From: Isoptericola sp. AK164
GTDB taxonomy: Bacteria > Actinomycetota > Actinomycetes > Actinomycetales > Cellulomonadaceae
DNA: 64,000 bases
Assembly: GCF_029643425.1 (NCBI RefSeq)
Contig: NZ_CP119106.1
Location: 3,410,001 to 3,474,000 of the forward strand
Reading direction: 5' to 3'
Part shown: in pieces, positions 26,078-34,365 of the stretch
How positions within the stretch are numbered: position 1 is the stretch's first letter
How the letters are laid out: each line of letters opens with the position of its first letter
Program-made: the position numbers and the translations under genes
Notes under the pieces: model-generated
What the model saw: only the letters and a program-made list of their open reading frames with translations
Told to the model about the DNA's origin: nothing
The model's database searches: none

Positions 26078-26092
26078 TGATAATGATTCTCA
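26078..26092. promoter_or_regulatory. Zur box between rpmB and the COG0523-like gene
   Basis: TGATAATGATTCTCA is a 15-base near-palindrome of the Zur type (TGAnAATnATTnTCA pattern) in the 100-base divergent region. It overlaps AT-rich -10-like sequences for both directions (GATAAT on plus, CATTAT on minus), so one repressor could shut both operons. Zur control of such ribosomal paralogues is established in Streptomyces; here it is inferred. Confidence 0.8.
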
Positions 26093-26108
26093 ATCTAGGA
26101 AGATTCCC

Positions 26109-27248
26109 ATGCCGGACCTCCACACCTCGCTCAGCGTCCTCGTCGGCGTCGACCCCGTGCTGCGGGACAGCGCCCTGACCGGGCTCGCCTTCGACGCCCC
26201 GAGCACCGTCACGATCAAGCACGACCTGCTGATCGCCGAGAGCGCCCTGCGCCGTGTCGTGGTGGACGTGACCGGCGTCGTCGAGGACGAGACGCTCCCC
26301 CTGGAGCACGCCTGCGTCTCGTGCTGCGTGCGCGAGGACGCGGTCCCCACGATCGCCCGGCTGGCCGCGACCGGCCGCTGGACCGACGTCGTGCTCGCCC
26401 TGCCCGTGACGGCCGAGCCGCTGCCGATCACCCGCGGCCTGGCGGCGATGTGCGAGCCCGGCGGCGAGCTCGAGAACCTGCGCCTGGCCAGCAGCGGCGT
26501 CGTGGTCGACCTCGCCTCCGTCGAGGACGACCTGCTCGGCGACGACTGGTGCGCGGAGCGCGGCCTGGCCCTGACCGACGACGACGAGCGCGGCGTCGGC
26601 GAGGCCCTGGCCACCCAGCTCGAGCAGGCCGACGTCGTCGTCACCAGCGGCACCGACGCCACCGGCTCGGGGCTCGTCGACCGCCTGCGCGGCGCCGACT
26701 CACGGCGGGTCGACGGGCTGCACGCCCTCGTCGTGGACCAGCTCGCGGCGTTCCGGCACCGCAGCGAGACCGCCGAGCGCCGCGCCCACCCCCTGGGTGC
26801 CCGCGGGGCGCTCGCCCCCGGTCGCGGCCCGGCCGGGGGCACCGACGTCGACCGGAGCTGGAGCCTCGAGCTCACCTCGTCCCGGCCGTTCCACCCCGAG
26901 CGGCTCCTGGACCAGGTCGAGGAGCTCGGCACCGGACGCCTGCGCTCGCGCGGCGCCTTCTCCGTGGCCAACCGGCCGGACTCGCTGTGCCTGTGGGACG
27001 GCGCGGGCGGCCAGCTGTGCATCGCGGACCTCGGCACGTGGGACGAGGTCGCGGCGGGCGCCGCCCCGCACACCCGGATCGTCGTGGTCGGCGCCGGCAC
27101 CGTGGACGAGGGCGAGGCCCTGCGCGCGCGGCTGACCGCGGCGTTCCAGGCGGCCCTGGCCGCCTCGGACGAGATCGCCGACGGCGGGCTCGCATGGCTG
27201 GGCAGCGAGGACGCGCTGGCCCCGTGGCTCGGTCAGCGCGCGGCGTAG
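26109..27248 (+). CDS. COG0523 (CobW-like) family protein lacking the P-loop
   Basis: Protein of 379 residues. The metal-binding hallmark of COG0523 GTPases is kept (LEHACVSCCVREDAVPTI at about 64-81, a CxxCC motif), with later LELTSSRPFHPERLLDQVEE and FSVANRPDSLCLWDGAGGQL, which match the C-terminal CobW domain. The N-terminus reads SVLVGVDPVLRDSALTGL, where a GxxGxGKT Walker A would normally stand, so GTP binding is doubtful. AGGAAG precedes ATG 26109. Being 16 bases after the Zur box, it is probably made in zinc starvation and may act as a zinc chaperone or sensor. A functional GTPase role is not supported. Confidence 0.85.
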   Translation: MPDLHTSLSVLVGVDPVLRDSALTGLAFDAPSTVTIKHDLLIAESALRRVVVDVTGVVEDETLPLEHACVSCCVREDAVPTIARLAATGRWTDVVLALPVTAEPLPITRGLAAMCEPGGELENLRLASSGVVVDLASVEDDLLGDDWCAERGLALTDDDERGVGEALATQLEQADVVVTSGTDATGSGLVDRLRGADSRRVDGLHALVVDQLAAFRHRSETAERRAHPLGARGALAPGRGPAGGTDVDRSWSLELTSSRPFHPERLLDQVEELGTGRLRSRGAFSVANRPDSLCLWDGAGGQLCIADLGTWDEVAAGAAPHTRIVVVGAGTVDEGEALRARLTAAFQAALAASDEIADGGLAWLGSEDALAPWLGQRAA

Positions 27249-27255
27249 CCCGGGA

Positions 27256-27717
27256 TCACTCGGCCGGGGTCGCCGCCGGAACCGGACCCGGCACGGTCGC
27301 CCAGACGTGCTTCGCGGTCTCGGTGGTGTACCACCCCACGGCGAGCGAGAGACGCCGGGCGATCCGCAGACCCAGGCCCCCGTGCCCCGGGTCCCGGTCG
27401 CCGGCGGGCACGGGCGGGGAGGACACGTCGTGGTCGGCCACGTCGAGCAGCCAGTCGCCGTCGGTGCCGTGCATCAGCCGGACCACCGTCGGAGGCAGAC
27501 CGTGCCGCACGGCGTTGGTCGCCAGCTCCGAGACGATCAGCACGAGCTTCTCCGTCACGGCGGCCAGGTCGCCCGAGCCGTCAGCACCCAGCCGCGCCTG
27601 GAGGTCGGCCCGCAGACCGGCGACCTCCTCGACCTCGCTCAGCGTCCAGCGGGCCACCTCGTCGAACTGGGCGGGCGGGGGCGTGTTCGGCAGCTCGTCG
27701 TCCTGTCGTACGGTCAC
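27256..27717 (-). CDS. HATPase anti-sigma factor / serine kinase (RsbW-like)
   Basis: A 153-residue GHKL ATPase of the SpoIIAB/RsbW kind. The N box is IVSELATNAVRHG, the G1 box DVADHDVSSP and the G2 region GHGGLGLRIARRLS. Such proteins bind a sigma factor or phosphorylate a STAS antagonist. GTG 27717 is chosen for an upstream AGAAGGGA ribosome site. The STAS gene follows upstream on the same strand (27776-28147), forming the partner pair. No sigma factor gene is next door. Confidence 0.88.
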   Translation of the reverse strand: MTVRQDDELPNTPPPAQFDEVARWTLSEVEEVAGLRADLQARLGADGSGDLAAVTEKLVLIVSELATNAVRHGLPPTVVRLMHGTDGDWLLDVADHDVSSPPVPAGDRDPGHGGLGLRIARRLSLAVGWYTTETAKHVWATVPGPVPAATPAE

Positions 27718-27775
27718 GGCAGTCCCTTCTCGCGTGCTCCAGCATGGTGGGCCGTCCGCCGCGACGGCGGCGGGT

Positions 27776-28147
27776 CTAGCCGGCGATCGGAGGGATCGGC
27801 GCGGGTCCTGGCGCCGGTCCGCCCGACGGGTCGGGCGGCGGCAGCTCGTCGACGAGGTCGACCAGCTCCATCGCACCGCTCAGCTCGAGCAGGTCGCGGA
27901 CGCCGTCCGGGGTCCCGACGAGCACGGGTCGCCTCTCGGGGGTGACCTCCATGAGGATCAGGTGCAGCCCCGAGGAGTCCATGAACGTCACGCGGGTCAG
28001 GTCCACCGTCTTGGGCCGGCCGTCGAGCGTGGCCGCGAGCTGGTCCCGCACGGCGTGCGTGACGCTGAAGTCGATGTCGCCCCACATCACCCAGAGAGCG
28101 CCCTGGCGTGCGACGCGAACCCCTCCGGTCGTTCCTTCCGGCGCCAT
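27776..28147 (-). CDS. STAS-domain anti-sigma factor antagonist
   Basis: A 123-residue STAS domain protein. The phosphorylatable Ser motif TFMDSSGLHLILME is intact, preceded by GDIDFSVTHAVRDQLAATL. It likely antagonises the downstream RsbW-like kinase in a partner-switching circuit. ATG 28147 has GGGAG upstream; an in-frame extension exists but lacks a ribosome site. A Pro/Gly-rich tail (PPPDPSGGPAPGPAPIPP) is unusual. Separated by 58 bases from the kinase gene, so the two are likely cotranscribed. Confidence 0.88.
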   Translation of the reverse strand: MAPEGTTGGVRVARQGALWVMWGDIDFSVTHAVRDQLAATLDGRPKTVDLTRVTFMDSSGLHLILMEVTPERRPVLVGTPDGVRDLLELSGAMELVDLVDELPPPDPSGGPAPGPAPIPPIAG

Positions 28148-28312
28148 GCTGACCACTCCCCCCGTCTCCCGGCGGATGACCGCACCACCCCCGCATGCGC
28201 GAGGTACCGATGCGTACGGCACGTCCGACCCGGTGTCCGGAAGTCTCCCACGGAACGCGTCGGATCTCCGGACGAACGAAGAACCGGCCGGACGGCGGGG
28301 CGCCGCGTCGGC

Positions 28313-28792
28313 TCACACGGCGGGCGTCAGCAGCAGGACCTCCGTCGCGCCGAACACCGCGGCCAGCCGGCGCTCCCCCGCCGGGAGCAGCGCGGACGCC
28401 TCGGCGACGGGTACGACGCGGGGGTCTGTCACCTCTGAGGTCCGGCCCTGGACCGTGACCTGGGCGCCGCCGGCCGCGAGGACGTTGCGCACCCAGTCCG
28501 TCGTCGGGCCGTAGGGCAGCAGGGTGACCAGGACGCCGTCGCCGACCTCCACACCGATCGGCGTCGCGTAGGACCGCCCGGAGCGGCGGCCCACGTGTCG
28601 GATCACCGCCGCGGACCCCCCGGGACGACCGGCCGTGGCCAGCACGCGCGGGTTGGTGAACCGCTTGTTGAGGCGCCGGACGAGGCGCAGCCCCGGCTGC
28701 CACTTGGTGCGCATCGAGACGACGAGGCCGACGACGGCGGCGAGCGCCAGGGCCAGCAGGCCTCCGACGAGGCCGGCGATCCAGTGCCACAT
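28313..28792 (-). CDS. Membrane-anchored nitroreductase/deazaflavin-type protein
   Basis: A 159-residue protein with an N-terminal membrane helix (IAGLVGGLLALALAAVVGLV) followed by a split-barrel domain: VIRHVGRRSGRSYATPIGVE, LLPYGPTTDWVRNVLAAGG. This is the pattern of the DUF385/Ddn-like oxidoreductase family, here probably tethered to the inner membrane. Start 28792 has GGAGG upstream. It is followed, in the same direction, by the STAS and RsbW-like genes, but with a 165-base gap. Cofactor (F420 or FMN) uncertain. Confidence 0.82.
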   Translation of the reverse strand: MWHWIAGLVGGLLALALAAVVGLVVSMRTKWQPGLRLVRRLNKRFTNPRVLATAGRPGGSAAVIRHVGRRSGRSYATPIGVEVGDGVLVTLLPYGPTTDWVRNVLAAGGAQVTVQGRTSEVTDPRVVPVAEASALLPAGERRLAAVFGATEVLLLTPAV

Positions 28793-28874
28793 GGAGGTCC
28801 TCCCCTTCCGGGGCGCACGCCCCTTACTGTGTAAGGTAGCGCCGTCGGACCCCGCGCACAACACCTCGGCAGCA

Positions 28875-30335
28875 CTAGCCCGCAGCGTCGCGGCCACCGG
28901 CGGCACGGCGCTCGCGGGCGGCCTGACGGTCGGCGGGCAGGAACACCGCCAGCACCGCGATCAGGACGCCGGAGACCGCGACCACGACGAACACCAGGCG
29001 GATCGCGTCCATGAGGTCGGGCCCGGACGGGGTGCCGTCGGGACCCACCGCCGCGACGGAGTTGACGATCGCGCCGCAGACGGCGACGCCGAGCGCCGAG
29101 CCCAGGGACCGGGCGAAGATGTTCACCCCGGTGACCGCACCGCGGACGCCGTGGTCCACCGACGACTGCGCGGCGATGAGCGTCGGCACCGCCGTCAGCC
29201 CCATGCCGGTACCGACGAGGAACGTCGTGCCCATCACCGCCACCAACGGCGAGTCGGCACCCAGCAGCAGCGTCGACGCCGTGCCGAGGACCACCAGCGC
29301 CGAGCCGATCATCGCGGTGAGCCGGAAGCCGAGACGCAGGTAGAGCCGCCCGGCGTTCGTCGCCGACAGCGGCCAGCCCACCATCATCGCCGCGAGCGCG
29401 AAGCCCGCCAGCAGCGGCCCGAAACCCAGCACCCCCTGGGCGTAGATCGGCACGTAGGTGACCAGTCCCAGGACCACCATGCCCACCACCAGCGAGATCG
29501 CCGTGGCCACGCCGATCACCCGGCGCCGCAGCAGCCGCAGGTCCAGGATCGGGTGGGCGACGCGCCGCACGTGCCGGGCGAAGACCGCCAGCAGGACGAC
29601 GGCGACCGTGAGCACGCCGATCGAGGGCGCCGACAGCCACGCCCAGGAGGTGCCCCCCTCGAGCAGCCCGAGGAGCAGCAGGGCGCTGCCCGCCGTCAGC
29701 AGCGCGGCGCCCACGTAGTCCACAGGCTCGCGCCGACCGCCGAGCGGGGACTCGTGGTAGCGGCGGATCAGCATCCAGGCCGCCAGGAGGCACAGCGGGA
29801 CGTTGATCCAGAAGATCCACCGCCAGGAGAGGAACTCGGAGAACACCCCGCCGAGGGTCGGTCCGACGACGGAGGAGATCGCCCACACCGAGGCCAGGTA
29901 GCCCTGCGTCCTGGCGCGCTCCTCGAGCGTGTAGATGTCGGCGGCTATCGTCTGGGAGACCGGCATCACCGCGCCCGCCCCGAGGCCCTGCAGCACCCGC
30001 CCCGCCACGAGGGCCCCCATGGACCACGCGGCACCGCAGAGCACGGAGCCCAGGAAGAACAGCCCGACGCCCGCGAGGATCGCCCGCTTGCGTCCGACGA
30101 TGTCCGACAGCCGGCCCGCCAACGGCGTGCTGACCGCCTGGGCCAGCAGGTAGGACGAGAAGAGCCACGGCACCTGCTCGAACGCCCCGAGCTCCCGGGC
30201 GATCGTGGCCGACGCCGTGGCGATGATCGTCGCGTCCAGGGCCACCAGGGCCGTGGACAGCATGAGGGACAGCAGGATCGGCCCGCGCTCGGAGCGCAGG
30301 CCCACGGACGTCGACGTCGGAGGCACGTCAGGCAC
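28875..30335 (-). CDS. MFS drug-efflux transporter (DHA2 type)
   Basis: Transporter of 486 residues with 14 predicted spans, the length of the EmrB/QacA group. Motif A is LAGRLSDIVGRKRAILAG; LDATIIATASATIARELG is the usual first helix, and WRWIFWINVPL is the DHA2 motif between spans. It exports drugs or lipophilic compounds by proton antiport. GTG 30335 is the first codon that gives the short cytosolic N-terminus. No regulator is directly adjacent; a divergent MFS gene lies at 30505. Confidence 0.92.
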   Translation of the reverse strand: MPDVPPTSTSVGLRSERGPILLSLMLSTALVALDATIIATASATIARELGAFEQVPWLFSSYLLAQAVSTPLAGRLSDIVGRKRAILAGVGLFFLGSVLCGAAWSMGALVAGRVLQGLGAGAVMPVSQTIAADIYTLEERARTQGYLASVWAISSVVGPTLGGVFSEFLSWRWIFWINVPLCLLAAWMLIRRYHESPLGGRREPVDYVGAALLTAGSALLLLGLLEGGTSWAWLSAPSIGVLTVAVVLLAVFARHVRRVAHPILDLRLLRRRVIGVATAISLVVGMVVLGLVTYVPIYAQGVLGFGPLLAGFALAAMMVGWPLSATNAGRLYLRLGFRLTAMIGSALVVLGTASTLLLGADSPLVAVMGTTFLVGTGMGLTAVPTLIAAQSSVDHGVRGAVTGVNIFARSLGSALGVAVCGAIVNSVAAVGPDGTPSGPDLMDAIRLVFVVVAVSGVLIAVLAVFLPADRQAARERRAAGGRDAAG

Positions 30336-30504
30336 AAGCCCCGGGCAAGCGTCCGGTATTCCGGGGACTCGTGACCGGCTCGCGCGTCACGAGCCCCAGG
30401 GCCTCGGCATCTCAGCGTGCGAGCCGCCGCCGGGGTGCGGCTCGACCATGAGGCAGTCTGTTCGCCGACGTCGCTCGCGTTCCGACGCCACGGGAGGACA
30501 TCAC

Positions 30505-31791
30505 GTGCTCATCCAGGACGAAGTCGCCCACCCCACCAGGACCCGCCGCCGCGCGCTCGCCGCTGCGGTGTCCGGGCACGCCATCGAGTGGTACGAGTTC
30601 GCGGTCTACGGAGTCGTCGCGGCCTACGTCGCCGCCGCCGTCTTCCCTGCTGACGACCCGGAAGTCTCCCTGCTGCTCGTCTGGGCCGGCTACGCGACAG
30701 CATTCTTCGTCCGGCCGGTCGGCGGACTGGTCCTGGCGCACCTGGGAGACCGCCACGGGCGCAAGAAGGCGCTCTTCACGAGCGTGCTGCTCATGAGCGC
30801 AGTCACCGTGGCCATGGGACTGGTGCCGGGCTACGAGGCCGCCGGCCTGGCCGCCCCGGTGCTCTTCGTCGCGCTGCGGGCAGCGCAGGGGTTCGCCGTC
30901 GGCGGCGAGATGTCGAGCGCTGTCTCGTACACCGCGGAGCACGCCGGTCCGGGTCGCCAGGTCCGCACGGCCAGCTGGCTCGCCGCGGGCACGTTCGGTG
31001 CATCGCTCGCCGGTTCGCTCGCCGCTACCGCATTGTCCCTGGTGCTGTCCACAGAGGCGATGACCGCCTGGGGATGGCGCGTGCTGTTCCTGGTGACGGT
31101 CCCGCTCGGTGCGATCGCGATCGTCCTGCGCGCACGAGCATCCGAGAGCCCTGGACTCGCGGACCCCTCCCCGCCCCCGCGCCAGGCAGCGCGCCTGCCC
31201 GTGACCGATGCGCTGGCGACGCAGCGCGGGCCGATGCTGACCTTCGTCGGCATCGCCGTGCTCTACTGCATCGGGCTGTCCGTAGCGTTCGGCGGCCACC
31301 TCAACGAGATGCTCCTGCACGGGCTGACCGCGCCCGATGCCCTCGTCGCGAACACCGCGACGTACGCGGGGCTCGTCGTGTCCATCCTGCTGCTCGCCCC
31401 GGTGTGCGAGCGACTCGGGATCCGGCGCACGATGGCGGCCGCGGCCGCCGGCGTCGCCGCCGCCTTCCCCGTGCTGTTCCTGTGCGGCTCCTCCGGGTCG
31501 CTTCCCCTCGCCGTCGCCGGCGGCGTGGTCTTCTCCGTCCCCGTCGGCCTGAGCGCGACACCCGTCTATGTCGCACTGGCGCAGATGTTCCCAGCGAGGG
31601 TCCGCGTGACCGCCGGGGCCCTCACGTTCAACGCCGCGACCGCAGTCGCCAGCCTGGTGCCCGCTGTCACCCTGGGCCTGCGCACGGCGACCGGCTTCGA
31701 GCACGGTCTCGCGCTCTGGACAGCCCTCGGACTAGCCGTGTGCGTCGCCTCCCTCACCGTCGGCACCTGGCGGCAGGTTCACGATGCATGA
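30505..31791 (+). CDS. MFS metabolite:H+ symporter
   Basis: Transporter of 428 residues of the MHS type (proline/betaine, citrate, shikimate-like importers). The opening AAAVSGHAIEWYEFAVYGVV and the motif LAHLGDRHGRKKALFTSVLL are characteristic, as is AAQGFAVGGEMSSAVSYTAE. GTG 30505 has GGGAGGA upstream. Its last eight bases overlap the LysR gene, so they form one unit in which the regulator probably senses the imported acid or amino acid. The asparaginase gene downstream may complete a small amide-use cluster. Confidence 0.9.
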   Translation: MLIQDEVAHPTRTRRRALAAAVSGHAIEWYEFAVYGVVAAYVAAAVFPADDPEVSLLLVWAGYATAFFVRPVGGLVLAHLGDRHGRKKALFTSVLLMSAVTVAMGLVPGYEAAGLAAPVLFVALRAAQGFAVGGEMSSAVSYTAEHAGPGRQVRTASWLAAGTFGASLAGSLAATALSLVLSTEAMTAWGWRVLFLVTVPLGAIAIVLRARASESPGLADPSPPPRQAARLPVTDALATQRGPMLTFVGIAVLYCIGLSVAFGGHLNEMLLHGLTAPDALVANTATYAGLVVSILLLAPVCERLGIRRTMAAAAAGVAAAFPVLFLCGSSGSLPLAVAGGVVFSVPVGLSATPVYVALAQMFPARVRVTAGALTFNAATAVASLVPAVTLGLRTATGFEHGLALWTALGLAVCVASLTVGTWRQVHDA

Positions 31792-32713
31792 CCTGACCCC
31801 GCTCCACAGCCTCGTCGCCGTCGTCGACCACGGGTCGGTCGCAGCAGCCGCTCGACAGAGCGGGTACAGCGCTCCGGCCGTGTCCCGTCACCTCGCCCAG
31901 CTCGAACGCAGCCTCGGGCTGACGCTCTTCGAGCGCACGGGACGGTCGATCCGCCCGTCCGTGGCCGCGCGGGTGCTCGCCGACAAGGCCCGGATCCTGA
32001 TCGAGGAGGCCGACGCGTTCCGTCGCGACGCCCGAGCCCTCGCGTCCGGGCGCGAGGGAGTCGTCCGGCTGGGCTACTTCCGCGCGGCAGGCACCACGAT
32101 CGTCCCGCCGGCGCTCGCGGACTTCGCGAGGCACCGCCCAGGAGCCGACGTCCAACTCGTGGAGCGGCCGCTCAGCGAGGACGTCGTGGATCTCATCAAG
32201 GCCCGGGAGGTGGACCTGGGGTTCGTCTGGGGGTTCCCGGAGCCTGCCGACGAAGACCTTCACCGTTCGTTGCTCCTCCGCGAATCGCTGGTCCTCGTCA
32301 CCGCGCACGACCGCCACGACCTGCACGAGGACCCCGGGGACCTGTCGCGGCTCGTCGACGAGCCGTTCGCGTCGGCTCCTGGTCACCTCGGCGCACCACC
32401 GCACGTGGACCGCCTGTTCCTGGCCCAGGGACTACCCACGCCGACGGCGACGCATCGACCCCGGGACCACGCCATGCTGCGCAGTCTCGTGGCCGCCGGG
32501 ATCGTGGTCGCTCTGCTGCCCGCTCTCGGAGTCTCCGACCCGTCACCAGGAGTCCGTCGATCCGTGGTGGCACCCGACTTCCGGCGCACGTACCTCGCCC
32601 ACCGGTCCGGGGACTCGAATCCGCTCCTCCGACCGCTGGCGCACGCCATCCGCGCGTCGGCCCGCCGGTTCGACGGGTTCGGCCTGGAGGTCGCCGGCCG
32701 AGACGGAGGGTGA
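31784..32713 (+). CDS. LysR-family transcriptional regulator
   Basis: Regulator of 309 residues. The winged helix-turn-helix is clear at the N-terminus (SLVAVVDHGSVAAAARQSGY, SAPAVSRHLAQLERSLGLTL, FERTGR), followed by the two-lobed effector domain (VVRLGYFRAAGTTIVPPALA). It is placed downstream of and overlapping an MHS transporter, an unusual same-strand arrangement because LysR genes often diverge from targets. No obvious T-N11-A box was found in the short upstream gaps. Effector unknown. Confidence 0.9.
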   Translation: MHDLTPLHSLVAVVDHGSVAAAARQSGYSAPAVSRHLAQLERSLGLTLFERTGRSIRPSVAARVLADKARILIEEADAFRRDARALASGREGVVRLGYFRAAGTTIVPPALADFARHRPGADVQLVERPLSEDVVDLIKAREVDLGFVWGFPEPADEDLHRSLLLRESLVLVTAHDRHDLHEDPGDLSRLVDEPFASAPGHLGAPPHVDRLFLAQGLPTPTATHRPRDHAMLRSLVAAGIVVALLPALGVSDPSPGVRRSVVAPDFRRTYLAHRSGDSNPLLRPLAHAIRASARRFDGFGLEVAGRDGG

Positions 32714-32961
32714 CGGGCGCGTTACCCAGCTCGCGGCACGATGGACCGGAGCGTGCACGGTGCTGACGCTCAGCGCGCGCACGGACGCGGGCCGGCGCAA
32801 CCCCGGCGGCTCGTCGATCGGTGCGCGACCGCCGCCGGGGCCCGTCGGAACCCCTGTGTTTCTGCGGTGTTGACCGGCCCGGACGACCCCTCGGGGGCTT
32901 CGTAGCGTGGTCTCCGCGCCGCCCGACGGCGGCTTTCCTGACACAGATCGGAGTCCTCATC

Positions 32962-34170
32962 ATGGCCACGTCACGTCGCACCCTCGCCTCTCGGATACCG
33001 CTGGGCGTCGGGGCTCTCGCCCTGGCCCTCGTCGCCAGCGGCTGCACGACGGACGACCCCGAGCAGGCCGCGGCCGCCGCCTCCCCGCTCCCCACGGCAG
33101 CCGAGTTCGACGAGTCCGCGAGCACGGACCTCCCCAACGTCGTCATCCTGGACGGCGGAGGCACCATCACGTCGACCGCGGAGGGTCCCGCGGACTATAC
33201 GAACTACGGCGGCGACGGTGTCCCCGAAGGTATCGCCGGGATCCTCGAGCGGATCCAGCCGGACATCGCGGAGGTCGCCGACCTGTCGATCGTGGACGGC
33301 GCCATCCCGGGCAGCTCGGCACGGACTACCGTGCACGAACTGTTCGACATGTCGACTCAGCTCAACGAGATTCTCGGGGACGACGAGGTCGACGCCGTCG
33401 TGGTCAACACCGGGACCAACATCATGGCGGAGATCGCCTACTGGAGCGATCTCACGGTCCAGTCGCCGAAGCCGGTCGTCTTCACCGGATCGATGCGGCA
33501 GTCGAACACCTTCTCGTTCGACGGGGAGGCGAACCTCTTCAACGCCATCCGACTCGCGGCCAGTCAGCAGACGACCTGCTACGGCACGGTCATGCTGATG
33601 AACGACCAGTACTACGCGGCTCGGGAGGTCACCAAGACCGACGCCTGGCGGACGGACACGTTCAACGGGGGCCGCTACGGGGCGCTCGGCACGGTCGATG
33701 GCCAGAACTTCCGTCACATGCGTCAGCCCGCCCGGATCCAGGACTGCGGCACCGACTCCTGGCAGACCCCGTTCGACCTGTCGACGGTGGAGTTCGACGA
33801 TGTCGCGACGGCTGAGGTCGTCTTCAGCCACGTCGAGGCCTCGGCGGTGCCCATCGAGGCCCTCGTCGACGACGGTGTGGACGGCATCGTGACCGCCGGC
33901 CACGGCGCGGGCGGCATCTCGACTGCGCAGAGCGAGGCACGGGATGCGGGGGTCGAGGAGGGCGTGGTGTTCGTGACCACCACCCGCACCGGCTCCGGCT
34001 CCATCTATGACGGGGGCACCCCGGGCATCGTCGGCGGCCTCGACCTGACGCCGCAGAAGGCCCGCGTGCTGCTGTCGCTGGCCCTGACCTTCACCGACGA
34101 CCCCGAGCAGGTCCGGGAATGGTTCCAGACGATCGGCAGCGCCGAGTTCGACAGCGCGGCGCAGGACTGA
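32962..34170 (+). CDS. Lipoprotein L-asparaginase-like protein with altered active site
   Basis: A 402-residue exported protein of the bacterial type II asparaginase family. LALVASGC is a lipobox, so it should be anchored outside the membrane. Motif one is VVILDGGGTITS (catalytic Thr kept), Tyr of TNYGGD is kept, the Lys of AREVTKTD is kept, and the C-terminal LTPQKARVLLSLALT block is typical. However, the second motif HGTDTMEE reads TGTNIMAE: the conserved Asp after Thr is Asn and the His is Thr. That residue takes part in catalysis and substrate amino binding, so activity or substrate may differ. GGAG at 32950 precedes the ATG. Confidence 0.88.
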   Translation: MATSRRTLASRIPLGVGALALALVASGCTTDDPEQAAAAASPLPTAAEFDESASTDLPNVVILDGGGTITSTAEGPADYTNYGGDGVPEGIAGILERIQPDIAEVADLSIVDGAIPGSSARTTVHELFDMSTQLNEILGDDEVDAVVVNTGTNIMAEIAYWSDLTVQSPKPVVFTGSMRQSNTFSFDGEANLFNAIRLAASQQTTCYGTVMLMNDQYYAAREVTKTDAWRTDTFNGGRYGALGTVDGQNFRHMRQPARIQDCGTDSWQTPFDLSTVEFDDVATAEVVFSHVEASAVPIEALVDDGVDGIVTAGHGAGGISTAQSEARDAGVEEGVVFVTTTRTGSGSIYDGGTPGIVGGLDLTPQKARVLLSLALTFTDDPEQVREWFQTIGSAEFDSAAQD

Positions 34171-34176
34171 ACGCCG

Positions 34177-34211
34177 ACGGCGGGGCCTGGTCACCTGCCG
34201 GGCCCCGCCGT
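34177..34211 (+). terminator. Terminator after the asparaginase-like gene
   Basis: ACGGCGGGGCC and GGCCCCGCCGT form a perfect 11-bp stem with a 13-base loop, starting six bases after the stop codon. No long T run follows, as is common in GC-rich Actinobacteria. Confidence 0.7.
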
Positions 34212-34245
34212 GGTCTGCGGGACGCGTGGTCGGCTCGTCGCCGCC

Positions 34246-34330
34246 GAGATACCGCAAGGTCGCCGCGGTACCGGCTGGTCGACGCATCAGACGTCGACCG
34301 GCCGGTACCTCGGCGACCGACCGGTACCCC
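34246..34330. repeat. Large imperfect palindromic element
   Basis: An 85-base near-palindrome between convergent genes. The inner part is strong: GGTCGCCG-c-GGTACCGGC-t-GGTCGACG (34258-34284), a 7-base loop, then its reverse complement with only two mismatches (34292-34318). Weaker pairing extends about 12 bases further on each side. It lies after a good terminator, so it is not needed to end transcription. It may be a REP/MITE-like element or a bidirectional terminator; whether other copies exist cannot be judged here. Confidence 0.7.
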
Positions 34331-34365
34331 GCGGGGGCGCGGGGCACCGGGGTGCTACGAACGGG

